Shown one piece after another: positions 25,038 through 32,366 of a stretch of 64,000 nt of DNA; positions within the stretch are counted from its first letter, which is position 1, and the number at the start of each line of letters is the position of its first letter. This DNA is from M3007 sp037445225 (GTDB lineage: Bacteria > Bacteroidota > Bacteroidia > Chitinophagales > Saprospiraceae): assembly GCA_037445225.1 (NCBI GenBank), contig JBBIKW010000001.1, positions 248,001 through 312,000 of the forward strand, in the 5' to 3' direction. A model generated the notes under the pieces. The model was not told where the DNA came from. It saw only the letters and a list, made by a program, of their open reading frames with translations, and did no database searches. The position numbers and the translations under genes are program-made.

Positions 25038-25105
25038 CGCATTTTAAAACATTTTTTATAAAAAATGCGCGAATTTTGTGGATAAAAGCGCTCTTGTAAG
25101 CGCTT
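25038..25105 (-). promoter_or_regulatory. Structured 5' leader of the glucosaminidase gene (two inverted repeats)
   Basis: Between the predicted transcription start (about 25107) and the ATG (25029) lie two perfect inverted repeats: AAGCGC/GCGCTT (25086-25091 with 25100-25105) and CGCATTTT/AAAATGCG (25038-25045 with 25062-25069). The second ends 9 bases before the start codon, where folding could limit translation. Confidence 0.35.
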
Positions 25106-25112
25106 CTGTCTA

Positions 25113-25120
25113 CAAAGGTA
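25113..25120 (-). promoter_or_regulatory. -7 promoter box TACCTTTG before the glucosaminidase gene
   Basis: CAAAGGTA on the plus strand, with TTTG (minus strand, 25145-25148) 24 bases upstream as a possible -33 element; spacing is a little long. Confidence 0.5.
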
Positions 25121-25304
25121 GGACAAGAACATCTAAATTAAAACAAAAGTTTTTAAAAAATTTTTTCTCCTGCAGCGCGGAGAAGCTAAACGGCGGGAAC
25201 ACCCTCATAGCCCTCTCGCCACTGGGAGGTCCGCGAGAGTTGAAGAGTCGATAAAAGCCTGAGCTTCTGGCAGGTTTGGGAGAGGTTGCAGGGAACGCGT
25301 GCCT

Positions 25305-26372
25305 TCACTGCACTATGCGTCCAAACTTGACAGGAGTGTTTGGGCGAAGAAAAAGCGTCCCCGTCACGGCAATGGTATCGCCGGAGCGGAGCCCTTCCGT
25401 AATTTCTATCTTTTCCGCCTGTCGAACACCGGTTTTAATGACAGTAGGCACTGCCAAGCCGTTTCGGCTGACAAAAACGATTTTATCGCGCGATTGGGGC
25501 ACAATGGCCTGCGAAGGGATGAGCAGGGCATTGTTCTGGCTTTGCAGCTGCAGGCGCACTTCGGCGAACATGCCGGGAGTAAGGCGCGTCTTTGCGGACT
25601 CTACCACCTGTGCGCGTACCTGAAGCACCCGAGTGTCGGCGCTAATGGCGGGCTCGCACGCTACAACTACGGCGGAAAAGGCCTCTGGCTGGCCCTGTAC
25701 CCGGAAGGATACGCGCTGGCCGGGGCGAACGAGGGCGGCATAGCGCTCGGGCACCGAAAAGTCGAGCCGCAGCGGATGCGCAGCGCGCAGCGTAGTAATA
25801 GGTGTAGATGGTGAGACGTAAGCGCCCAAACTCACCTGGCGCAGACCGACAATGCCGGCATAGGGAGCGCGCACCTCCGTCTTTCGAATTTGTGCGCGCG
25901 TTAAGGCAATATCGCTTTCCAATACGCGAACCTGGAGGGCAGCAGCGTCGTACTCTTGTTGGCTAACGCCTTTCACTTTAAGCAACTCGGCCAGCCGTTG
26001 CTCCGTTAGGTGGGCTTGCTGAAGCTGGGCCTCTGCCTTCTGCAGTTGCGCTTGCAAGTCTTCGTCGAATAGTTTGAGCAGGAGCTCGCCTTGGCGCACC
26101 GCTTTTCCTTCGGGAATGTTCAAGGCCACTACGCGCCCTGCTATCTCTGGATATAGGGTTGTCTCCTCCGCGGGCAACAACGTGCCGGCCGCCGTAATTT
26201 CGGCATCGAGGCGAGCGGGTTTTACCACAAAGCCATCTATTTCCGCCAACGCATACGAGGCGCGCATCGGTCGATCGTTTCCATCGGAAGAACGCCGACA
26301 GGCTGCACTGTATAGAGTGACCCACGATAAGAGAAGTGCGGCAGCAAAGCGAATACTCGGCTTAGGCTTCAT
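25305..26372 (-). CDS. RND efflux periplasmic adaptor (membrane fusion protein), lipoprotein
   Basis: 355 residues. The N-terminal lipoprotein signal ends at Cys25 (LYSAAC). The order is that of MexA/AcrA-type adaptors: a first barrel-sandwich half (ITAAGTLLPAEETTLYPEIAGRVVALNIPEGKAVRQGELLLKLFD), an alpha-hairpin (QAQLQKAEAQLQQAHLTEQRLAELLKVKGVSQQEYDAA), a second lipoyl half (IRKTEVRAPYAGIVGLRQVSLGAYVSPSTPITTL), and a beta-barrel (RLDFSVPERYAALVRPGQRVSF). Such adaptors link an inner-membrane RND pump to an outer-membrane channel. Neither partner is adjacent: downstream is the glucosaminidase gene, upstream a small ORF and a long spacer. Confidence 0.9.
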   Translation of the reverse strand: MKPKPSIRFAAALLLSWVTLYSAACRRSSDGNDRPMRASYALAEIDGFVVKPARLDAEITAAGTLLPAEETTLYPEIAGRVVALNIPEGKAVRQGELLLKLFDEDLQAQLQKAEAQLQQAHLTEQRLAELLKVKGVSQQEYDAAALQVRVLESDIALTRAQIRKTEVRAPYAGIVGLRQVSLGAYVSPSTPITTLRAAHPLRLDFSVPERYAALVRPGQRVSFRVQGQPEAFSAVVVACEPAISADTRVLQVRAQVVESAKTRLTPGMFAEVRLQLQSQNNALLIPSQAIVPQSRDKIVFVSRNGLAVPTVIKTGVRQAEKIEITEGLRSGDTIAVTGTLFLRPNTPVKFGRIVQ

Positions 26373-26456
26373 GTTGCAACAAACGGAGCGCAGAGCGCAT
26401 ATCTATCCGCGTGCAAACTTCGATAGGGCCCATAAATATGTCGGCTTTTTTACGAC

Positions 26457-26526
26457 AAAAAAAAGGATGCCGCTACAGGATGCCCTAAGCGCCTCAACTA
26501 CTCAACACCAGGAACCTCAGCGGCAT
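26457..26526 (-). terminator. Predicted intrinsic terminator after the 56-residue small ORF
   Basis: On the minus strand ATGCCGCT (26519-26526) pairs with AGCGGCAT (26467-26474), followed after two bases by eight T (26457-26464). The loop is long (about 44 bases) but can fold further. It starts 4 bases beyond the small ORF stop, separating it from the RND adaptor gene. Confidence 0.5.
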
Positions 26527-26529
26527 ACT

Positions 26530-26700
26530 TCACTCCAAGCTGTTGTACGGACGCATCTCTTCGCCGAGCCAATTGCGATTCCAGTCATCTTTAGCAATCA
26601 GCTGCCGCGCTTGACGCCGCAAGCGCCGCGTCAAGTAGGCGAAAGCTAACCGAGGAGAAATGCGCCACAGACGGAGGAATTTCGAAAAACGCTTTGCCAT
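26530..26700 (-). CDS. Small basic ORF, 56 residues
   Basis: ATG at 26698-26700 opens a 56-codon frame ending TGA at 26530-26532. The product starts MAKRFSKFLRLWRIS, is strongly basic (many Arg/Lys in LTRRLRRQARQLIAKDD) and ends RNWLGEEMRPYNSLE. A basic amphipathic N-terminal helix and an acidic tail are plausible. No family recognised. Support for being real: ATG start, biased composition, and an intrinsic terminator placed just after its stop. Against: no convincing TANNTTTG box upstream, and it is short. Confidence 0.45.
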   Translation of the reverse strand: MAKRFSKFLRLWRISPRLAFAYLTRRLRRQARQLIAKDDWNRNWLGEEMRPYNSLE

Positions 26701-27018
26701 AGTTTTGTGTATATCGCGTTGTCTGGATCAGGGCTTTTTTAGAGTCGCACTCGATACATAAACGCTTTGTCTCTACAAAAAGTCTTCCAAAACAGTGACT
26801 TTTGTGTTAAAACGAGGCGCATTAACGACTCGTTTACAGTGTTTGCCGACACTTAAAACATAGCCACAGAGGAAGCGGCAAACGGTGAAGGTAAAGGGCT
26901 GACTCCAGCACAGCACGGGCTTGAGCAAGCGTCAATATGTAGCGGGTTTTCGATGGGTATCTGTCACTTCGATTTACCTTTGCCGCCTCAGACACACAAG
27001 ACAAATTGAATAGCTGGC
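26701..27018. other. 318-base intergenic region with a cluster of inverted repeats
   Basis: Between the small ORF (minus) and the glycosyltransferase (plus). It holds AAACGAG/CTCGTTT (26810-26816 with 26829-26835), a nearby imperfect ACAAAAAGTC/GACTTTTGTG repeat and AGTGT/ACACT, all within about 100 bases, and a TACCTTTG promoter box at 26975-26982. No coding frame convinced me. Confidence 0.35.
26975..26982 (+). promoter_or_regulatory. -7 promoter box TACCTTTG before the glycosyltransferase gene
   Basis: Exact TACCTTTG, 36 bases before the ATG at 27019. No clear TTG at the expected upstream spacing. Confidence 0.5.
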
Positions 27019-27741
27019 ATGGCTAAAACCCTCTCCATCGTCATTCCTGCCTATAACGAAGAGCGCACCATTCACCAAATACTGGATAAGATTAAGGCGG
27101 CTCATCTGCCCGACGGCGTTCAGAAGGAAATCATCTTAACCAATGACTGCTCGACAGACGACACCGGTGGGGCTATTCGGCGCTACATGGAGGCCAATCC
27201 CGACCTGCGCATTCGCTACTTGGAGCACAAAGTGAATCAGGGCAAGGGGGCTGCTTTGCATACGGGCATACGCCATGCTACGGGCGACTTTATCATCATT
27301 CAAGATGCTGACTTGGAGTACGACCCTGCGGAATACGCGCTGCTCCTGCGCCCCGTGCTGGACGGCTATGCCGACGTAGTATATGGCTCGCGCTTTATGG
27401 GCGGACGCCCCCACCGCATCTTGTTCTTTTGGCACAGCATCGGGAACAAGTTTCTGACCTTTCTGTCCAACATGTTTACCAACCTCAACTTGACCGATAT
27501 GGAGACGTGTTACAAGTTGTTTCGAGCGGAAATTCTCAAAGGGTTAACCTTGCGCGAGAAGCGCTTTGGCTTCGAGCCCGAGGTAACGGCAAAGGTGAGC
27601 CGCGTGCCCAATGTGCGCATCTACGAAGTGGGCATCTCCTACTATGGCCGCTCGTATGCTGAAGGCAAGAAGATTGGCTGGCGCGATGGTTTCCGCGCCA
27701 TTTACTGCATCCTCAAGTATAATCTGTGGGCGCGCCATTAG
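27019..27741 (+). CDS. Family 2 glycosyltransferase (dolichyl/undecaprenyl-phosphate sugar transferase type)
   Basis: 240 residues. GT-A fold signature of the DPM1/GtrB-like group: SIVIPAYNEERTIHQILDKI at the N-terminus, LEHKVNQGKGAALHTGIRHATGDFIIIQDADLEYDP containing the metal-binding DAD motif, YGSRFMGGRPHR, and TDMETCYKLFR. There are no C-terminal transmembrane helices, so it is probably a soluble or peripheral enzyme that moves a sugar from a nucleotide sugar to a lipid phosphate for glycan or protein glycosylation. Its last 29 bases overlap the 3' end of the opposite-strand hypothetical gene. Confidence 0.9.
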   Translation: MAKTLSIVIPAYNEERTIHQILDKIKAAHLPDGVQKEIILTNDCSTDDTGGAIRRYMEANPDLRIRYLEHKVNQGKGAALHTGIRHATGDFIIIQDADLEYDPAEYALLLRPVLDGYADVVYGSRFMGGRPHRILFFWHSIGNKFLTFLSNMFTNLNLTDMETCYKLFRAEILKGLTLREKRFGFEPEVTAKVSRVPNVRIYEVGISYYGRSYAEGKKIGWRDGFRAIYCILKYNLWARH

Positions 27742-28414
27742 CTGCAAATCGGCAAAAGTCGGCCGCTACATTCAGCGATCGGGCCACATAGCAGCGATGC
27801 GGCGGCAGTAGGCGGTGAAAATGAGCGGCAATGGCAGGTTCTTTATCTAGGAAAGTCATTAGGGTACGCAAAACCTTGAAATAGCGCACCAAGTCGTGAT
27901 GCTGCGGCAGGTCGCGGGCCTCAAAGGCACGGAGAGCGCCAACGAACGCCTTTTGGGAGTAGAAGCCGTACTGTTCGGGATAGCGGCAGGCCAAGTATAA
28001 GGCGACCATGCGATAGTCGTCGTGGTAGTGGTTGTTTTCCACGCTCGTTGGATAGGCCTCTTTATAATCCGACAGCAGGGCGTCGCAGCCAAAGAGAAAG
28101 CGGCCTAAGCGCGCCTCTAAGTCGCGCCTTTCGTCGAAAAGATCTTGAAACAGCAGCCGTGTTGTTTGAGGATCGTTCTGCCAAAAGAGGAGCATGGCGC
28201 GCTTGGGCTGCCAGGTGCCCTCTTGCCAAAGCCGGCGCGTTCGGCTATTTTGCAAACACCGGTTGAACATAGCGGCGCCGTCGAGCGCCTGTGGATCCCA
28301 GTATTGCTGGAAGCACTGGATCACTTCCCATTCGTTGTCGAAGGGATGCGCCGGCAGATCGCTCAACCAGTTGCGATAGCGCTCAACCGCTGCCTGTATT
28401 CGCGCCAGCACCAT
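27713..28414 (-). CDS. Hypothetical protein, Phe/Tyr/Arg-rich
   Basis: 233 residues without signal peptide or membrane segment. The sequence is predicted to be mostly helical with many aromatics and Arg (ERYRNWLSDLPAHPFDNEWEVIQCFQQYWD, then DERRDLEARLGRFLFGCDALLSDYKEAYP, then NNHYHDDYRMVALYLACRYPEQYGFYSQKAF). I do not recognise a characterised family; the N-terminal pattern resembles modules found in front of some McrB-like AAA proteins, but no ATPase is here, so I do not assign that role. Overlaps the glycosyltransferase 3' end by 29 bases. Confidence 0.6.
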   Translation of the reverse strand: MVLARIQAAVERYRNWLSDLPAHPFDNEWEVIQCFQQYWDPQALDGAAMFNRCLQNSRTRRLWQEGTWQPKRAMLLFWQNDPQTTRLLFQDLFDERRDLEARLGRFLFGCDALLSDYKEAYPTSVENNHYHDDYRMVALYLACRYPEQYGFYSQKAFVGALRAFEARDLPQHHDLVRYFKVLRTLMTFLDKEPAIAAHFHRLLPPHRCYVARSLNVAADFCRFAANGAPTDYT

Positions 28415-28447
28415 AATAAAATAATACCTTATCGCTACGACACCAGC

Positions 28448-30079
28448 TTACCCTTTCAAGATAGCGCGATAAGCCTCTGGATCGCGAAGCAGCTGGATGG
28501 CCCTTTCCACTTCCGGGTCGTCTTTGAGGCGTTTGCGCACCTTGCCACCCTGGAAGTAGACGCGCCCGACGATTTCTGCCTCAATTTCGCGCACGATGCG
28601 CGCGCGATGGCGCTGCATCTCGTCTTTCCGCTCAGCCTTTATCTTGCGATCGAGCGCCTCGATGTCGTCTCTTAACGACAAACCCTCTTCCTCTGCTACC
28701 TTTACGAGTTCACGCAGTCGACGCTCCGACTCCGTCTCGTAATTGAACTGGCGTTGCCGAGCAAAGCGGACAAAATCATCCCACTCTCCAAAGGAAAACG
28801 TCTCGATGGAGTCGACGCGTTCGCCGTTTTTGCGCATCCATGCGGTGACGTAGTCGAAGATGATGTTTTGCTCCAACAGGGCGCGCACCAGCCCAGTTGC
28901 GGTGTCGGCGAGCATGACAATGTCGGGAGTGATACCGCCGCCGTCGAGTACGGGGCGTCCGTTGCGCGTGCGGAAGACGGCGCGCTCTGCATCGGGAATA
29001 TCTACCGGCTCGCCGTTTCGATAGCGCACAGCTTGGATACAGCGCCCCGACGGAATGTAGTACTTGGCGGTAGTCAACTTAATCTTAGCGTTGTACCCAA
29101 TATCGCGCGTGTTCTGCACCAGTCCTTTTCCATAGCTGCGCTGCCCCACAACGACAGCGCGATCCAGGTCTTGGAGCGCACCCGAAACGATTTCGCTCGC
29201 TGAGGCGCTGCGCCTATTGATGAGCACGACGACGGGGATTTTGTCGTCCACTGGGTTGAGCGTCGTACTGTAGCTGCGATCCCATTCGGGTACCTTTCCG
29301 CGAATGGATACAATAAATTCGCCGCGCGGGACGAAGACGTTGGCCACATTGACCGCTTCGTTGAGCAAACCACCCCCGTTGTCGCGCAGGTCGAAGACAA
29401 TGCCTTGCAAATTCGGATTTTGTGCTTTTAGCCGGCTCAACGCGTCGGCGACGTTGCGCCCGGCGTTTTGCGAAAACGTCGTCAAATGGATATAGCCGAT
29501 GCCGTCGGCGACGAAGCCGCTGTGCGGCACGTTTTTCGCCTCAATCTCAGCGCGCTCGATGGTCAGGCGCAGCTCGCGTTCCTCACCCGGCCGGCGCACC
29601 GTCACATCCACCTTCGTCCCCTGTACCCCGCGCAAAAAGGCCATTACATCTTCCGCACTGCGGCCCTTAGCGCTTTGCCCGCTGACCGCCACGATAGCAT
29701 CGCCCACTTTCAGCCCAGCCTTATGCGCAGGGCTGTCCTCTAAAATTTCCGTCACCACCACCCAGTCGCCCATTTTTTTGGCCTCCAACCCTGCGGCATT
29801 GTAGCGGCCGTCGTACAGGTAGCGATAGCCCTCGATGTCGGTTTCCGAAATGTAGTTAGTAAACGGGTCTAAGCTGCCTACCATGGCATCTAAACACACG
29901 CGCATGAGCTTGCCCGGCTCCAAGTCATCCACGTAGGAATGATTGATCTCTTTATAAGCGTTGGCGAAAATCTCCAGGTTTTTGATGATCTCAAAGTACT
30001 TATTGTCTTCGTAGGGCTTAAAGGCTAACAGGCCAATGCCCAAGAAGGCAATGCAGGCAAAAAAGAGTTTTATGCGCAT
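28448..30079 (-). CDS. S41 family C-terminal processing peptidase (Ctp/Prc type)
   Basis: 543 residues. N-terminal signal/anchor (KLFFACIAFLGIGLLAF), then a PDZ domain (about 85-175, VTEILEDSPAHKAGLKVGDAIVAVSG), then the S41 protease core: GIVFDLRDNGGGLLNEAV, the nucleophile in RRSASASEI (Ser293) and the general base in SYGKG (Lys318), 25 residues apart as in Prc. These periplasmic enzymes trim C-termini and control peptidoglycan hydrolases. The C-terminal about 110 residues are charged and helical. It lies 13 bases downstream of the ABC ATPase gene on the same strand, so the two may share a transcript. Confidence 0.93.
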   Translation of the reverse strand: MRIKLFFACIAFLGIGLLAFKPYEDNKYFEIIKNLEIFANAYKEINHSYVDDLEPGKLMRVCLDAMVGSLDPFTNYISETDIEGYRYLYDGRYNAAGLEAKKMGDWVVVTEILEDSPAHKAGLKVGDAIVAVSGQSAKGRSAEDVMAFLRGVQGTKVDVTVRRPGEERELRLTIERAEIEAKNVPHSGFVADGIGYIHLTTFSQNAGRNVADALSRLKAQNPNLQGIVFDLRDNGGGLLNEAVNVANVFVPRGEFIVSIRGKVPEWDRSYSTTLNPVDDKIPVVVLINRRSASASEIVSGALQDLDRAVVVGQRSYGKGLVQNTRDIGYNAKIKLTTAKYYIPSGRCIQAVRYRNGEPVDIPDAERAVFRTRNGRPVLDGGGITPDIVMLADTATGLVRALLEQNIIFDYVTAWMRKNGERVDSIETFSFGEWDDFVRFARQRQFNYETESERRLRELVKVAEEEGLSLRDDIEALDRKIKAERKDEMQRHRARIVREIEAEIVGRVYFQGGKVRKRLKDDPEVERAIQLLRDPEAYRAILKG

Positions 30080-30092
30080 AGCTGTTCCGTGT

Positions 30093-31037
30093 TTATGAGG
30101 TAAAGGCAGAGCGTGTTTGAATATCAGTATCAGCGTGGGTATGCGTTTCCTCTACGCGCCGAATGAAGATCTCGTTGAACGTGGGTAAAATTTCCTCGAA
30201 ATGGGTAATGTGGATGTTGTGGTGGATGAGATAGCGGAGCAATTGGTTGCCTCGGCTCTCTTCCTCGCTTAGTTGCACGACTACTGCGCCATCGGGGCGG
30301 CTGACGACGCGGAAACGCTCCGCAAAATCCGCAGGGAGTGGGTCAGCAGTTTCAACGCGAAATAGGTTTTGCTTATAAGCATTTTTGATCGCCTTCACTT
30401 CGCCATACAGCACGTTGCGCCCTTGGTTGATGAGCACGATGTGGTCGCACATTTCCTCCACCTGCTCCATGCGATGCGTGCTAAAGATGATGCTGATGCC
30501 CTCGGCGTTGAGCTGCCGAATTTCGTCTTTGATGAGCGTAGTGTTGATGGGGTCTAACCCACTAAAAGGCTCATCTAAAATCAGCAACTTGGGGCGGTGC
30601 ACCACCGTGGCAATAAACTGGATCTTCTGTTGCATGCCCTTGGAAAGCTCTTCCACCTTTTTGTTCCACCACCCCCGAATATCAAATTTGTCGAACCAAT
30701 AGCCCAACGACTCGTGCGCCTGAGCAGCAGACATTCCCTTGAGCCGCGCTAAATACACCAGATGCTCGCCCACTTTCATTTTTCGATACAGACCGCGCTC
30801 CTCGGGCATGTACCCAATCTGAGCAGGCGAATTTTCATCTAGGGGCCGACCATCCAGAAGAATACTCCCCTCATCGGGGCCGGTGATGGTGGTAATCATC
30901 CGGATGAGTGAAGTTTTCCCAGCACCATTGGGCCCTAAAAGGCCAAAGATGCTGCCTCGAGGCACATCGAAACTGACGTGGTCTACGGCAACGTGATTTT
31001 CGTAGCGCTTTACGACATTTTGGATGGAAAGGATCAT
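30093..31037 (-). CDS. ABC transporter ATP-binding protein (ABC-2/NatA-like, DUF4162 tail)
   Basis: 314 residues from ATG 31037 (an in-frame ATG at 31049 adds four). Walker A GPNGAGKTS, Q-loop region GYMPEERGLY, signature LSKGMQQK, Walker B LLILDEPFSG and H-loop STH are all intact, so it is a competent ATPase. The C-terminal about 80 residues (FRVETADPLPADFAERF, ending LPTFNEIFIRRVEE) are the DUF4162-type extension. A membrane permease normally accompanies this type; none is adjacent, the next gene downstream being the S41 protease. Substrate unknown. Confidence 0.88.
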   Translation of the reverse strand: MILSIQNVVKRYENHVAVDHVSFDVPRGSIFGLLGPNGAGKTSLIRMITTITGPDEGSILLDGRPLDENSPAQIGYMPEERGLYRKMKVGEHLVYLARLKGMSAAQAHESLGYWFDKFDIRGWWNKKVEELSKGMQQKIQFIATVVHRPKLLILDEPFSGLDPINTTLIKDEIRQLNAEGISIIFSTHRMEQVEEMCDHIVLINQGRNVLYGEVKAIKNAYKQNLFRVETADPLPADFAERFRVVSRPDGAVVVQLSEEESRGNQLLRYLIHHNIHITHFEEILPTFNEIFIRRVEETHTHADTDIQTRSAFTS

Positions 31038-31509
31038 AGGGAACGACACTGTGAGTTGAAGGCCGAAATTTCACGGGTTTTGCGCAAGATATAGCGCTTT
31101 TTTCGAGAAACATCCTTTTTTGTTTGAAAGACCATCTCACCTGTACCCGTACCCCACAGTCCGATCAAAGACCTACCGGACGGAGGCAGTAGTCGTGTGG
31201 AGAGGCGCCTTCGCTCTAAGGTGATAACGGAGGTTTACCCTGAAGGGAGAGTTGGATATAAGATGATAGAATATTTGGTTAATTGGGACGACGAGTGCAG
31301 AAGTATTCCCCCATCTTCCCCCGAGAAAAAGACCATAGCCTTGCGCTAAGTGTTTATGTTTATTGTTTTTAAAGATTCTAAACTATGAACAAAAATAGAA
31401 AAAATGTTTACAAAATTGTGGCATTAGTAGTCAACAAAAGAGGCGACGAGGTGTTATTAGGTTCGCTTGGATATTCAAGCGATTAACCAATCAAAATTTT
31501 GCTACTACT
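31038..31509. other. 472-base intergenic region upstream of the rhodopsin gene
   Basis: Separates the ABC ATPase (minus) from the rhodopsin (plus). The right half is A/T-rich. It contains a 33-codon open frame (ATG 31385, TAA 31484-31486, beginning MNKNRKNVYKIVALVV) and the inverted repeat CGCTTG-N6-CAAGCG at 31464-31481, 29 bases before the rhodopsin ATG. I found no perfect TANNTTTG box at a sensible distance. No RNA gene recognised. Confidence 0.35.
31464..31481. promoter_or_regulatory. Inverted repeat CGCTTG-N6-CAAGCG before the rhodopsin gene
   Basis: Perfect 6-base arms (31464-31469 and 31476-31481) in an AT-rich setting, centred about 37 bases before the rhodopsin ATG. The position suits an operator near the promoter; its regulator is unknown and it may be chance. 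Confidence 0.3.
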
Positions 31510-32262
31510 ATGTCTTACTTACCCAATCTCTTTCTGTACGCGGCGTTATCGCCCAACGACTACGTCGGTTTCACTTTCTTTACCGGCTACATGTCCATGT
31601 TGGCGGCATCCATTTTCTTCTTCTTCGAGCGCCAGCGCGTAGAAGGCAAGTGGAAGGCCTCCATGTTGATCGCCGGGCTCATCACTTTCATTGCTGCCGT
31701 CCACTACTTTTACATGCGCGATGTGTGGTTGACGACGGGGCAATCGCCCACACAGTTTCGGTACATCGACTGGGTGTTGACGGTACCGCTCATGTGCGTA
31801 GAGTTCTACCTGATCCTAAGGGCCTTTGGCGCTAAGATCGGTCTGCTCTGGAAAATGATCGGGTACTCCCTCTGGATGCTCGTTGCCGGCTACTTGGGAG
31901 AGACGGCATACCGGGACAACAGCGTTCTGTTGGGTATCATTTCTACGCTGGGTTATTTGGGCATCTTGTACGAGGTGTGGCTCGGGTCGGCCCGCAAGTT
32001 GGCCAACAATTCCAACGACCCGAAGCTACAGGCAGCCTTTTCGGCTTTGGCGTGGTTCGTGTTAGTGGGCTGGGCTATTTATCCGATCGGCTACATGACT
32101 ATCGAGACGGACGGCTGGCTGCGCAACGTGTTGTCGGTACGCAACATGGACCTCGTCTACAACATCGGCGACGCAGTGAACAAGATCGGCTTCGGCTTGG
32201 TCATCTACAGCTTAGCCATAGGCTCCACCCGAGAGGAGCAAGCTAAAGTAGCTGCCGCCTAA
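31510..32262 (+). CDS. Proteorhodopsin-type light-driven proton pump, antenna-site (fenestrated) variant
   Basis: 250-residue seven-helix retinal protein of the inner membrane. In helix C the motif RYIDWVLTVPLMCVEFY gives Asp87 (proton acceptor), Thr91 and Glu98 (donor), i.e. the DTE set of outward proton pumps. His65 (VHYFYMR) matches PR His75, and Lys225 in GDAVNK is the retinal Schiff-base lysine. Met95, at the PR-105 tuning position, predicts green absorption. Gapless alignment with green proteorhodopsin keeps a constant offset of 10 through helix E, placing Gly142 (LLGIISTLG) at PR Phe152, equivalent to xanthorhodopsin Gly156; this small residue leaves room for a carotenoid antenna. A strong terminator follows at 32298. 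No retinal or carotenoid synthesis genes lie nearby. Confidence 0.95.
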   Translation: MSYLPNLFLYAALSPNDYVGFTFFTGYMSMLAASIFFFFERQRVEGKWKASMLIAGLITFIAAVHYFYMRDVWLTTGQSPTQFRYIDWVLTVPLMCVEFYLILRAFGAKIGLLWKMIGYSLWMLVAGYLGETAYRDNSVLLGIISTLGYLGILYEVWLGSARKLANNSNDPKLQAAFSALAWFVLVGWAIYPIGYMTIETDGWLRNVLSVRNMDLVYNIGDAVNKIGFGLVIYSLAIGSTREEQAKVAAA

Positions 32263-32297
32263 TCCTTAGAAAAACTTCCGACATAATCACACCCGCA

Positions 32298-32335
32298 GAG
32301 GCCGAATGTCCGATCGATATTCGGCCTCCTTTTTC
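32298..32335 (+). terminator. Intrinsic terminator of the rhodopsin gene
   Basis: Perfect 10-base stem GAGGCCGAAT (32298-32307) / ATTCGGCCTC (32319-32328) followed by C and five T. It separates rhodopsin from the NTF2-like gene, implying a single-gene rhodopsin transcript. Confidence 0.85.
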
Positions 32336-32366
32336 CGTTCCAAAATGAATTCGTGTTGAAATACTC

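Noticed and set aside
31141..31380. Possible riboswitch or structured RNA upstream of the rhodopsin gene
   Set aside because: I could not match the sequence to any known riboswitch core, and no strong helix with a terminator was found; only the small inverted repeat at 31464 is reported.
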